A stretch of DNA of 59,663 bases from Candidatus Bipolaricaulota bacterium (GTDB taxonomy: Bacteria; Bipolaricaulota; Bipolaricaulia; Bipolaricaulales; Bipolaricaulaceae). Location of the stretch: positions 1 through 59,663 of the forward strand of contig CAKZSO010000014.1 of NCBI GenBank assembly GCA_937921255.1, read 5' to 3'. A program made the translations under genes and the position numbers. Positions 26,240-35,314 of the stretch are shown one piece after another (the first letter of the stretch is position 1; every line of letters begins with the position of its first letter). The notes beneath the pieces are model-generated. The model was not told the origin of the DNA. It worked only from the letters and a program-made list of their open reading frames with translations, and did not search any database.

Positions 26240-27828
26240 GGGGGATCGACCCGATCACGCTCGAGGTCCTCCGCCACGCCCTGGCAAGCGTGGCCGAGGA
26301 GATGAACGCGAATCTCGTCCGATCCGCGTACAGCCCGAACATCAAGGAGCGGCGGGACTGCTCGTCGGCCCTGTTCACGGCCGATGGGGAGCTCGTCGCC
26401 CAGGCGGAATCGATCCCCGTCCACCTCGGGGCAATGCCGTTCTCAGTCCGGGCCGCGCACCAAGCGGTGACGGACTGGGAGAGGGGGGACGTGGTCGTCC
26501 TCAACGACCCCTACCTCGGGGGGGCCCACCTCCCGGACGTAACGTTCGTCGCCCCCGTCTTCGTGGGCTCCGAGCTCGCGGCGTTTGTTGCCTGCCGGGC
26601 CCACCACGCCGACATCGGCGGCTCGTCTCCGGGGAGCCTCGCCCCCCGGGCAACGGAGATCTATGGGGAGGGGTTGCGGATCCCGCCGGTGCGGCTGTGG
26701 AGAAGGGAAGAGATCGCCGGCGACCTGCGACAGCTCCTCCTCCGCAACGTCCGGACCCCCGACGAGCGGTGGGGCGACCTCCGCGCCCAGCACGCGGCGT
26801 GCCGGACCGGGATCGAGCGGGTGGCGGAGCTCATCCACCGGCACGGGGCGGAAACCCTCGCCGCGGGAATGCGGGCCATCCTCAACTACAGCGAGAAGCG
26901 GATGCGAGCGGAGCTCGGCCGGCTGCCCCGGGGGAGCGCCGAGTTCTCCGACGCCCTCGACGACGATGGGACCGGATCCAAGCCGGTCGTGATCCGGGCC
27001 CGGGTGGAGCTCGGCGGGGACCGCGTCCGGGTCGACTTCGCGGGGTCGGCCCCCCAGGTTCGGGGGCCGGTGAACGCTGTGTTCGCCGTAACCGCATCGG
27101 CGGTGTACTACGCGATCCGCGCCGTGACCGACCCCGCGATCCCCCCCAACGCGGGTTGCTACCGCCCAATCGAGATCCTGGCCCCGGAGGGCTCGGTCGT
27201 GAACCCGCGCCCGCCGGCCCCTGTGGTGGGGGGAAACCTCGAGACGTCCCAGCGGATCGTGGACGTCGTCCTCGGGGCCCTGGCCCAGCTCGTCCCGGAC
27301 CGGGTCCCAGCGGCAAGCCAGGGGACGATGAACAACGTCGCCCTCGGGGGGACGGACCCCCGCACCGGCCGCCCGTACGCGCTCTACGAGACGATCGGGG
27401 GGGGCTCCGGGGCCCGGCCGAACGGACACGGGGTGGACGGGATCCACACTGGGATGACGAACACCCTCAACACGCCGGTGGAGGCGCTTGAGCTCGCCTA
27501 CCCCCTGCGGGTCGAGCGGTACGAGCTCCGCCCGGGGACGGGCGGCCGGGGCCGGTTCCGCGGCGGGTGGGGGATCCGACGCGACCTCACGCCGCTTGGG
27601 CACACAGCCCACGTCTCCCTCCTCACCGACCGGCGGGTGGGGCGCCCGTACGGGCTGCGGGGCGGGGAGCCGGGGGCCCGCGGGGAGAACGTCCTTGTCC
27701 GAGACGGGGCGGAGATCCCCCTCCCGGGAAAGATCGAGCTCGACCTCCACCCCGGGGAGACCCTCAGCATCCGCACCCCGGGCGGGGGAGGCTACGGCCC
27801 ACCGGCGGGCTGCGAGGGGTCACCGTGA
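26236..27828 (+). CDS. hyuB: Hydantoinase/oxoprolinase family, subunit B
   Basis: Partner of HyuA, 530 aa. The family start IDPITLEVLRHALASVAEEM, the HADIGGSSPGS segment, NDPYLGGAHLPD, and a GGGSGARPNGHGVDG region near 390 are all present. No third subunit like those of acetone carboxylase lies nearby; an acyltransferase follows instead, overlapping by a GTGA. Confidence 0.92.
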   Translation: MRGIDPITLEVLRHALASVAEEMNANLVRSAYSPNIKERRDCSSALFTADGELVAQAESIPVHLGAMPFSVRAAHQAVTDWERGDVVVLNDPYLGGAHLPDVTFVAPVFVGSELAAFVACRAHHADIGGSSPGSLAPRATEIYGEGLRIPPVRLWRREEIAGDLRQLLLRNVRTPDERWGDLRAQHAACRTGIERVAELIHRHGAETLAAGMRAILNYSEKRMRAELGRLPRGSAEFSDALDDDGTGSKPVVIRARVELGGDRVRVDFAGSAPQVRGPVNAVFAVTASAVYYAIRAVTDPAIPPNAGCYRPIEILAPEGSVVNPRPPAPVVGGNLETSQRIVDVVLGALAQLVPDRVPAASQGTMNNVALGGTDPRTGRPYALYETIGGGSGARPNGHGVDGIHTGMTNTLNTPVEALELAYPLRVERYELRPGTGGRGRFRGGWGIRRDLTPLGHTAHVSLLTDRRVGRPYGLRGGEPGARGENVLVRDGAEIPLPGKIELDLHPGETLSIRTPGGGGYGPPAGCEGSP

Positions 27829-28754
27829 TCCGGTTCCTTGGCCCGCTCCGCGACGCCTACGCCTCCGGTGATCTGGAGCGCTTCGTTGAGGAGTACGCCC
27901 GCGCCCGGCGACGCCCCCACCTCGCCCTTCCGCTGTGGGCACTGGAGGCGGTGTACCCGGTGTGGGGGTTCCTCCAGATCGCCCCCACCCTCGACCGTCG
28001 GATCGCGGAGGAGGGCCTCGTCGAGGCCAGTCGGTGGCTCCTCGACACCTACCTCGGCCCGTGGCGCTCCACGATGACCGACTCTGTCCGGTCCGCCATC
28101 GCAACCGGGCCTGTCCTCGTCTACGGGAACCACACCGCGTTGACCACGCCGTTCCTCGTTGCCGCGGCCGTCGGTCGCCTGGACATCCGGATCGTGTCCG
28201 CGAGCTACGTCCCGAAGCTCCTCCCTCACTACGGCCCGTACGCGTTGCCGGTGGACATCCCCCACGGCGGGTGGTGGGAGGAGTACCGCCGCGGCGGCCT
28301 CCGTGGCGCCGTCCAGGCAAAGCTCCTCAACCTCATGCCTGCAGCCCCCCGAACGGAGCGAACGCGCGAGGAGAACCGGGCTTCGCTCGACGCGGGAGCG
28401 GACCACCTCGCCGCTCGAGGTTGCCTCTTGGTCTGTCCGGAGGGAGGTTCGATCCGCCCAAGGCCGTGGTACACCGGGATCGGACACATCGCGCAGCGGG
28501 CGGTGGGCCGAGCGCTCGCCGTCCCGGTCCAGTGCCTCCCCTACCAGGAACAGCACATGTCGCACCGCCGGGCATCCACCGCCGTGAGGCGCGGCCCGTG
28601 GGCCCGGTTCCGCCGGCGGTTCGTGTACCGCCATCCGGTCACAATTCACTTCGCCGACCCGATCCCCCTCCACACGCTGGTGCGCCCCGATGACACGGCA
28701 GCCCAGGCCACCGCGCGCCTGCAGGCCCACTACCGGGGGCTGTTCCCGAGCTAA
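27825..28754 (+). CDS. PlsC-like acyltransferase
   Basis: A 309-aa protein resembling 1-acylglycerol-phosphate acyltransferases. A block I-like motif (VYGNHTALTTPF) and block III-like LLVCPEGGS are visible, but block I is NHTALTT: the usual NHxxxxD has lost its Asp. It may be inactive, use a different base or belong to a distant branch. GTG start overlaps the hyuB stop. A link to hydantoinase function is not obvious. Its 3' end overlaps the convergent MFS gene by 4 nt. Confidence 0.65.
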   Translation: MIRFLGPLRDAYASGDLERFVEEYARARRRPHLALPLWALEAVYPVWGFLQIAPTLDRRIAEEGLVEASRWLLDTYLGPWRSTMTDSVRSAIATGPVLVYGNHTALTTPFLVAAAVGRLDIRIVSASYVPKLLPHYGPYALPVDIPHGGWWEEYRRGGLRGAVQAKLLNLMPAAPRTERTREENRASLDAGADHLAARGCLLVCPEGGSIRPRPWYTGIGHIAQRAVGRALAVPVQCLPYQEQHMSHRRASTAVRRGPWARFRRRFVYRHPVTIHFADPIPLHTLVRPDDTAAQATARLQAHYRGLFPS

Positions 28755-30007
28755 CCCGTCCGCACGGGTTTGAGGCCGAGGACGCTCGTGGCGATTCCGA
28801 CCGCGGCGAGGCCCATCACGGGCAGGAACACGGGGAGGTAGCTCCCCGTCGTGTCCCGAATCGCACCGGAGAGGAGCGTCCCCCCGATCGCCCCGACCCC
28901 GTACCCGGAGAACACGAGGGCGAAGTTGCGCGGGTAGTGCTTCGGCCCGAACAGGGCCGCGGTCGAGGCCGGGGCCATCGCCACCCACCCCCCGAGGTTG
29001 AGCCAGAGGACGGAGAACGCGACGAGGTAGACGGGGAGGTTCCCCTCACCACCCAGGTAGAGCCCCGCTGCGGCGAGGAGGATGAGGGAAAACGACGTCG
29101 CCGCCGCAAACCGGGGGCTCGTCCGGTCGATGAGCCACCCGAACGCCGGGCGGCCAGCCCCATTGAACACCGAGAACAGGGACACGGCAAGGGTGGCGAG
29201 ACCCGCGCTCGCCCCCGCCACCTCGACCCCGAAGTCCTTGGAGAAGCTCACCGCCATCAGCCCGGCCACGGACCCGAGGGTGAACCCGCCCCACAGGGCG
29301 TAGAACTGGACCGTACGCACGATCTGTCCCCGGTCGAGCTCGATCCCGGCCCGGGCCCGTTGCTTGGGGGTCGGGACCCACCCCGCCGGGGCCCACCCCA
29401 GGGGAGGGAACCGGAGCGGGAGGGCCAGAGCCGCAAGGAGGACGAGGAACACCACCCCGAGGATCGCGAACGCCGGGAGCACCCCTTGGGCCGCGATCAG
29501 GGAGGCGATGATCGGCGCGGTGACCAGGGGCGAGATCCCAAACCCAAGCACGGTCAGGCCCACCGCGAGCCCGCGCCGATCGGGAAACCACGCCGTGGAG
29601 GTTGCGATCGGGCACCCGTAGAGGATCCCCACCCCGCCCCCGGCGATCCCGCCGTAGCACAGGGTGAGGAGGGCGATGTTTGGGGCGAACCCGGAGAGGA
29701 GCCACCCCAGGCCCACGAGCGCCCCGCCGACCAGGCTCACCCGCCGCGGCCCGTACCGGACGATCGACGGGCCGGTGAACGCCATCCCCACCGCAAACAT
29801 CGCCAGGAACACCATGAACGGAAGCCCGCTTGCGGTGGCGGAAATCCCCCACAGGTCGATGAGCGGCTTCTTGAACACGCTGAACGCGTACACCGCGCCT
29901 AGGCAGAGGTTGATCGCCAGGCCGAGGCCGACGAACCCCCATCGCCCAAGCTCCGGCCGGAGCCCAAACGGGCGGCTGGCGCCCGCCGTCGCCGGGGCCG
30001 GCATCAT
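28751..30007 (-). CDS. MFS transporter, oxalate:formate antiporter (OFA) type
   Basis: Inner-membrane protein of 418 aa with about 12 hydrophobic segments. The first, with NLCLGAVYAFSVFKKPL, matches the OFA family start; family members carry oxalate/formate, lactate or other monocarboxylates. As last gene of the carboxylate cluster, coupled by ATGA to prpE, it probably moves a monocarboxylate used or made there. The substrate is inferred. Confidence 0.85.
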   Translation of the reverse strand: MMPAPATAGASRPFGLRPELGRWGFVGLGLAINLCLGAVYAFSVFKKPLIDLWGISATASGLPFMVFLAMFAVGMAFTGPSIVRYGPRRVSLVGGALVGLGWLLSGFAPNIALLTLCYGGIAGGGVGILYGCPIATSTAWFPDRRGLAVGLTVLGFGISPLVTAPIIASLIAAQGVLPAFAILGVVFLVLLAALALPLRFPPLGWAPAGWVPTPKQRARAGIELDRGQIVRTVQFYALWGGFTLGSVAGLMAVSFSKDFGVEVAGASAGLATLAVSLFSVFNGAGRPAFGWLIDRTSPRFAAATSFSLILLAAAGLYLGGEGNLPVYLVAFSVLWLNLGGWVAMAPASTAALFGPKHYPRNFALVFSGYGVGAIGGTLLSGAIRDTTGSYLPVFLPVMGLAAVGIATSVLGLKPVRTG

Positions 30008-31914
30008 CGGCCCGCCGGGGCTGAGCCGCCGAGCTCGTCGAGCGCTCTCCGAACCTCGTCGACGCTCGCCCCGTCCTCGATCGTGGACAGGTCGCCGAGG
30101 GCCTTCTCCTCACAGATCGCCCGCAGGACGCGGCGCATCACCTTCCCGGAGCGTGTCTTCGGGAGCCGGGGGACGACCCGCAGCACCTTCGGGGTCGCAA
30201 TCGGCCCGATGCTGTCCCGAATAAGGCGGACGATCTCCCCGTGGAGCTCAGGGGTGTCGTGGACGTCCTTCTTCAATACCACGAACGCCGCGATCGCCTG
30301 GCCCTTGATCTCGTCGTCCACCCCGATCGCCGATACCTCGGCCACGCCGGGGTGCCCGGAGATGACCTCCTCCACCTCCCGCGTCCCCATCCGGTGCCCG
30401 GCAACGTTGATCACCTCGTCGGCCCGGCCAAGGAGCCAGTAGTACCCGTCCTCGTCCTTGATCGCGTAGTCCCCGGAGAAGTAGAACCGCTTCCCATGGC
30501 GGGCGAAGTACTTCCAGTAGCTCTCCACGAACCGCTCGTCGTCGCCCCACAGGGTCTGGAGCGCCCCCGGCGGAAGGGGCGGGTGGGCAACGAGGTACCC
30601 CCGCTGCCCACGGGGGACGGGCTCCCCTCGCTCGTCCACCACGTCGAGCTTCCACCCGATCGCCTCCCGCGTCGGGGACCCCGGCTTCACCGGCAGCGGG
30701 CGAAGGCCCATGTGGTTCGTGATCATCGGCCAGCCGCTCTCGGTCTGCCAGTAGTGGTCGATGACCGGCTTCTTCAGGGTTTCGGAGGCCCAGGTGTAGG
30801 TCGGCTCGTCGAGGGGCTCGCCGGCGAGGAACACGTGCCGCAGCGAGGACAGGTCGTGGCCCTCGATCCAGCTCGCCGGGAACTTGCGGAGCATCCGCAT
30901 CGCGGTGGGGGCGGAGAAGAGGACCGACACGCGGTGCTTGGCGATCGTCTCCCACCAGATCCCGGGGTGAGGGCTGTCCGGCGTTCCCTCGTAGACGAGG
31001 GTGGGGATCCCGTACAGGAGCGGCCCGTAGATGATGTAGCTGTGGCCGACGACCCACCCAATGTCAGACGTGGACCAGTACACGTCGTCCGGGGTGCAGC
31101 CGTAGACCAGGTCCATCGAGGTGTGGAGGGCGACCATGTACCCCCCCGTGTCCCGCACCACCCCTTTGGGCTTCCCGGTCGTCCCTGAGGTGTAGAGGAT
31201 GTAGCTTGGGTCCGCGGCGTCGAGGGGCAGGGCGGGCACTTCGACGTCCCCCACCTTGGCCATCGCCTCGTCCCAGCGGACGTCGCGGCCGGGGACCGGG
31301 GCCCACGGGACAACCCCCCGGTCGAGGACGATCACGCGTTCGACCCGCGTCTGGGCCTGGGCGATCGCCCGGTCCACGATCCCCTTGAGGTCGATCGGCT
31401 TCCCCTTGCGGAGCCCGCCGTCGGCGCACACGACGACCCGCGACCCCGAGTCCTCGATCCGGTGGGCGAGGGACTCCACGGAGAACCCGGCGAAGACCAC
31501 GGAGTGGACGGCCCCGATCCGAACGCAGGCGAGGACCGCGGTCAGGGCCTCGGGGACCATCGGGAGGTACACGAGCACGCGGTCGCCCTTGTTCACCCCG
31601 AGGCCCTGGAGGACCGCGGAGAACCGGTTCACCTCCCCGTAGAGCTCGCGGAACGTGAGGATCCGGCTCCCGCCCGCCTCCGGGCTCTCCCAGAGGACCG
31701 CCGGCCGGTCGCCCCGCCCCGCGAGGACGTGCCGGTCGAGGGCGTTGTAGCAGAGGTTCGTCTTCCCGCCGGGGTACCAGCGAGTGAACGGGGCCTTCGA
31801 ATCGTCAAGGACCCGGTCCCAGCGCTTGAACCAGTGCAGCCTCTCGGCCTCCGCCCCCCAGAACGCCTCGGGTTCCTCGACCGACTTCCGGTACACCTCG
31901 TCGTAGGTTCGCAT
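30004..31914 (-). CDS. prpE: Propionyl-CoA (short-chain acyl-CoA) synthetase
   Basis: AMP-forming ligase of 636 aa that activates propionate or acetate. The ACS N-terminal domain (YNALDRHV), P-loop YTSGTTGKPKGVV followed by RDTGG, and GWVVGHSYIIYGPLL are closer to PrpE than Acs. The acetylation-site lysine motif PKTRSGKVMRR is intact. SD GAAGGAG precedes the ATG; a 35-nt gap separates it from the hydrolases. It would recover propionyl or acetyl units released by the cluster. Confidence 0.87.
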   Translation of the reverse strand: MRTYDEVYRKSVEEPEAFWGAEAERLHWFKRWDRVLDDSKAPFTRWYPGGKTNLCYNALDRHVLAGRGDRPAVLWESPEAGGSRILTFRELYGEVNRFSAVLQGLGVNKGDRVLVYLPMVPEALTAVLACVRIGAVHSVVFAGFSVESLAHRIEDSGSRVVVCADGGLRKGKPIDLKGIVDRAIAQAQTRVERVIVLDRGVVPWAPVPGRDVRWDEAMAKVGDVEVPALPLDAADPSYILYTSGTTGKPKGVVRDTGGYMVALHTSMDLVYGCTPDDVYWSTSDIGWVVGHSYIIYGPLLYGIPTLVYEGTPDSPHPGIWWETIAKHRVSVLFSAPTAMRMLRKFPASWIEGHDLSSLRHVFLAGEPLDEPTYTWASETLKKPVIDHYWQTESGWPMITNHMGLRPLPVKPGSPTREAIGWKLDVVDERGEPVPRGQRGYLVAHPPLPPGALQTLWGDDERFVESYWKYFARHGKRFYFSGDYAIKDEDGYYWLLGRADEVINVAGHRMGTREVEEVISGHPGVAEVSAIGVDDEIKGQAIAAFVVLKKDVHDTPELHGEIVRLIRDSIGPIATPKVLRVVPRLPKTRSGKVMRRVLRAICEEKALGDLSTIEDGASVDEVRRALDELGGSAPAGR

Positions 31915-31949
31915 CGCTATCTTCTCCTTCGTCAGCTAGTGCCCTACCG

Positions 31950-33020
31950 TCACCGCCCGAGGTGGGCGTGGAACACGTCGTTGAACTCCCGTGTCTTCTC
32001 GAGGAACGCCACGTGACCGCAGTCGGGGATCACGGTCTCGCCGTACGTCCCCCCCGCCTCGCGGTACCGCTCGAGGACGTACCGGGTCTGCTTGAGCATC
32101 GGCTGGTGCGGGAACACGTCCCGCCCCGGCCACCCCGGGATGAGCCCCATCTCCCCGAACGTCACGGGGTCCGAGGCCGCCTGGTCCGAGATCGCCACGT
32201 CGTCCGCCCCGCGGATCCACAGGATCGGCACCTTCGGTTCGGCCCGCCACAGGGCGTCCGGGGGAAGGAGGTACCGGGGTGAGAGCGCGTTCGTCGCCCC
32301 CCACCGCCCGGGGGCAAAGTACGGCCAGTTCGGGCTCCGCACGATGTCGCCCGGGAGGTCCCGTTCCCCTCGGTGAACCTGGAACAGGGCGTCGAGGATC
32401 GCCTCCTCGCGCGGGGGGACGAACGGCCGCTTGTAGACGAGGTCGCGGAGCGCGTTCCGTGGGGAGAAGCGGTGGTCGGTGGAGCGATCGCCGGCAGCGA
32501 TCCGCTCGATTAGTTTGGGGCTGAACAGGCCCCCGCCCGACCCCGCGTGGTCAGGGTAACACGGGGTCCCCTGCTCGTCCTTCGTTCCCCCGAACCCGTA
32601 CGGCGACCCCGGGCCCACGAGCGTCGCCGTGATCCAGCGCTTGGGGTGGAGGGAGAGGAGGTGGTAGACGATCACCCCCCCGAGCGAGTTTCCCACGAGG
32701 TGGGCCCGTTCGATCCGCAGGTGGTCGAGGAGGGCGATCGCGTCGTCGGCGAGGTCCCCCATCCCCCGCGTTGCATCCACGACCGCAGCCGGATTGGCCT
32801 CCCCAAACCCCCGCATGTCGGGGGCGATCCCCCGAAACCCCCGCGGCAGAGCGACGAGGGTCTCCTCCCACCACGTGGCGGAGGAGAGGTTCCCGTGGAG
32901 GAACAAGACAGGCTCTCCATCCTCGGGCCCAGAGAAGAGGACCCGGGTCGCCAGCCGCGGAGTGACAACCCAGCGGGCCGTGACCCCCTCGAGCGTCGGG
33001 ATGGCGGAGCGGTAGGTCAT
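31950..33020 (-). CDS. Alpha/beta hydrolase (tandem paralogue 1)
   Basis: Soluble hydrolase of 356 aa. Oxyanion-hole VLFLHGNLSSATWW, nucleophile elbow GNSLGG, acid region GADDVAISD and catalytic His in DCGHVAFLE complete a triad. An insert of about 120 residues forms a large lid (PGSPYGFGGTKDEQGTP starts it). It is clearly a duplicate of the upstream neighbour, sharing that lid. Substrate unknown; enol-lactone, C-C bond or thioester hydrolysis are all possible. Overlaps its paralogue by an ATGA. Confidence 0.85.
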   Translation of the reverse strand: MTYRSAIPTLEGVTARWVVTPRLATRVLFSGPEDGEPVLFLHGNLSSATWWEETLVALPRGFRGIAPDMRGFGEANPAAVVDATRGMGDLADDAIALLDHLRIERAHLVGNSLGGVIVYHLLSLHPKRWITATLVGPGSPYGFGGTKDEQGTPCYPDHAGSGGGLFSPKLIERIAAGDRSTDHRFSPRNALRDLVYKRPFVPPREEAILDALFQVHRGERDLPGDIVRSPNWPYFAPGRWGATNALSPRYLLPPDALWRAEPKVPILWIRGADDVAISDQAASDPVTFGEMGLIPGWPGRDVFPHQPMLKQTRYVLERYREAGGTYGETVIPDCGHVAFLEKTREFNDVFHAHLGR

Positions 33021-34078
33021 CGGGCCGCGAGGTGGGCGTGGAACGCGCGGTCGAACTCGGTCGGGTTGTCCAAGAACGGGACGTGCCCGCTCCCGGGGAG
33101 GACGACCTCCTCATAGCTCCCCCCCGCGTTCGCGTACTCCGCGAGGACGTACCGGGTTTGCTGAAGCATCGGCTGGGGCGGGTAGGCGTCCATCCCGGGC
33201 CACCCTGGGAGGAGGCCGATCCGCCCGAGGTTCCCGGGGTCGGAGGCCGCAGCGTCGGACACAGCGACGTCCTTCCCTCCCCGAACCCACAGGATCGGCA
33301 CCTTGGGCTTGGAAGCCACGATTTCCGGCACTGGAACAGCATATTTAGGGGAAAGGGCGTTGTTCGGGCCCCACAGGCCGGGGGCAACGAACGGCCAGTT
33401 CGGGGAAGGGACGGAGTCCCCCGGGTAGTCCCGCTCCCCCAGGTGGACGGCGAGGGTCGCCGAGAGGAGGTCCTCCTCCCGGGTCGGGATGAACCCAGCC
33501 CCGAACACGAGGGTTCTCAACGCCGCCCGGGGCGAGAACGGGCTGTCCGTCGAGCGGTCGCCGGAGGCGAGCCGCCGGACGAGCTCGGGGTTCACCAGCC
33601 CCGCCCCCGACCCGGCGAAGTCCGGGAAACAGGGGGTCCCCCGCTCGTCCTTCGTCCCCCCGAACCCGTACGGCGACCCCGGCGCGACGAGGATCGCCGA
33701 CCGGAGGCGATTCGGGGCGCGGGCGAGGAGGTGCCAGACCACGTTCCCCCCAAGCGAGCTCCCCACGACGTGAGCCCGCTCGATCCCGAGGTGGTCGAGG
33801 AGGGCGAGCGCATCGTCGGCGAGGTCGCCCAGCCCGCGCCTGGCGTCGATCTTCGCCTCCGGATCGGCGTCTCCGTAGCCGCGCTGGTCGGGAGCGATCC
33901 CCCGAAACCCCGCCGGCAGGCGGACCATCGTCTCCTCCCACCACGTCGCGGAGGCGAGGTTCCCGTGGAGGAACAGGACCGGAATCCCCTCGTCCGGACC
34001 CGAGAACAGGACCCGCGTCGCGAGCCGATGCGTCGCAACCGTCTTCGCCTGCACACCATCGATCGTCCGAATCGTCAT
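33017..34078 (-). CDS. Alpha/beta hydrolase (tandem paralogue 2)
   Basis: A 353-aa paralogue of the downstream gene. It has VLFLHGNLASATWW, nucleophile GSSLGG, GGKDVAVSD and the His in SGHVPFLD. The lid segment PGSPYGFGGTKDERGTP is nearly the same in both. ATG at 34078 has SD AAGGAGGAG; the frame runs open further upstream but without a better start. The two copies have probably diverged in substrate. Confidence 0.87.
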   Translation of the reverse strand: MTIRTIDGVQAKTVATHRLATRVLFSGPDEGIPVLFLHGNLASATWWEETMVRLPAGFRGIAPDQRGYGDADPEAKIDARRGLGDLADDALALLDHLGIERAHVVGSSLGGNVVWHLLARAPNRLRSAILVAPGSPYGFGGTKDERGTPCFPDFAGSGAGLVNPELVRRLASGDRSTDSPFSPRAALRTLVFGAGFIPTREEDLLSATLAVHLGERDYPGDSVPSPNWPFVAPGLWGPNNALSPKYAVPVPEIVASKPKVPILWVRGGKDVAVSDAAASDPGNLGRIGLLPGWPGMDAYPPQPMLQQTRYVLAEYANAGGSYEEVVLPGSGHVPFLDNPTEFDRAFHAHLAAR

Positions 34079-34089
34079 CGTTCTCCTCC

Positions 34090-34899
34090 TTACTTCATCT
34101 GCTCGGCGTGGCGGGCCACGAACCCCAGAAGGGCGGTGTTGAACTCCGCCGGCCGCTCCAGGCACAGGGCGTGGCCGGCCGTGGGGACCATCAGGAACTC
34201 CGCGCCGGGGATCTCCCGGGCAATCGTCGCCGCGTACCCCCGGGGCTTGAGGACGTCCTCTTCCCCGACGAGGACGAGGGACGGGGCCCGGATCCGGTGA
34301 AGCTTCCCCGTAAGGTCAAGGCGAAGGAAGCACCGACACAGCTCCGCCACCGCCCGGAAGTCGAGCGCGGCGTAGCGGGACCGTGCCTGGGCGACCTCCT
34401 CTGGGTGGGCAGCCGCCCACCGCTCGGAGAACCCCGTGGCGACAACCAGGTGGTGGAGTAACTCAGGGTTCTCCGTTTCGGCAGCGGCGATCCACGCCTC
34501 GATCGTCGTCCGCACGAGGGGCCCCACCTCGCTCACCGCCGAGGCGACGAACAGGCTCCTCGTCCGCTCGGGGTAGGAGAGGGCGAACTGGAGGCTGATC
34601 TCCCCCCCGTAGGAGATCCCGGCGATGTGGGCCGCCTCGACCCCCACCGCGTCGAGAAGGCCGGCGAGGTCGGAGGCGTGGAGCTCCATCGTGTACGGTC
34701 CGGGCGGGTGGTCGGATCGCCACATCCCGCGCGCGTCGTAGAGGAGGAGCCGAAACCGACGGGACACGGCCGGGACCTGGTATGCCCAGCTCGCCGTGCT
34801 CATCAGGACGCCGTTCGAGAGGACCACGACGTCGGCATCGCCGTCCCAACCGTGGGGTTCGTAGTAGAGATCGATCCCGTTCACCCGGGCGCGGGGCAC
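34090..34899 (-). CDS. Alpha/beta hydrolase, third and unrelated copy
   Basis: A 269-aa enzyme without the large lid, of the 3-oxoadipate enol-lactonase/MhpC style: VNGIDLYYEPHG start, nucleophile GISYGG, LVGEEDVLKP acid region and AGHALCLERP His. The GTG start at 34899 has SD GGAGGGG and lies right after the DUF35 stop; an open frame reaching 35223 is a shadow of DUF35. Likely hydrolyses an ester, lactone or thioester intermediate of the cluster. Confidence 0.85.
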   Translation of the reverse strand: MPRARVNGIDLYYEPHGWDGDADVVVLSNGVLMSTASWAYQVPAVSRRFRLLLYDARGMWRSDHPPGPYTMELHASDLAGLLDAVGVEAAHIAGISYGGEISLQFALSYPERTRSLFVASAVSEVGPLVRTTIEAWIAAAETENPELLHHLVVATGFSERWAAAHPEEVAQARSRYAALDFRAVAELCRCFLRLDLTGKLHRIRAPSLVLVGEEDVLKPRGYAATIAREIPGAEFLMVPTAGHALCLERPAEFNTALLGFVARHAEQMK

Positions 34900-34900
34900 G

Positions 34901-35314
34901 CTACCCCTCCGGGCGGAACGCGAGGCGGGCCGCCTCCCCCTCACCGATGACCTCGGCGCGGACCTCGAGCCCCACCCGAATCGACTCCGGCCGCTTCGGA
35001 TCCACGCCGACGAGCTGGGCGGTGATCCACGGGCCCTCCGCGAGCCGCACCACGGCCGACGCGTACGGGTTGTCCCGGCCGAACCCGGCCGCAGCGAGCG
35101 GGGTCGGGGGAACGTGGACCACGGTAAACCCTTCGAGGGTCCCCCGTCCCGAGAGCTCGACCCACTCCGGGTCCGACGCCCGGCAGCTCGCGCACACGAC
35201 CCGCGGGACCACAGACAGGGCACCGCAGGCCCGGCAGCGGACGCCCATCAGGCGGCCCTCGGCCAGGTGCTCCGCGAACGACGTGCGGGTGAAGTCGCGT
35301 TCGGCCATCGTCAT
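34901..35314 (-). CDS. DUF35 OB-fold / zinc-ribbon protein
   Basis: A 137-aa accessory protein: an N-terminal rubredoxin-like zinc ribbon CRACG...CASC and a C-terminal OB fold (about 55-137). Such proteins bind acyl-CoA and form complexes with thiolases or HMG-CoA synthases; it lies directly after the thiolase, overlapping by ATGA. A second ATG 6 nt downstream is possible. Confidence 0.9.
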   Translation of the reverse strand: MTMAERDFTRTSFAEHLAEGRLMGVRCRACGALSVVPRVVCASCRASDPEWVELSGRGTLEGFTVVHVPPTPLAAAGFGRDNPYASAVVRLAEGPWITAQLVGVDPKRPESIRVGLEVRAEVIGEGEAARLAFRPEG

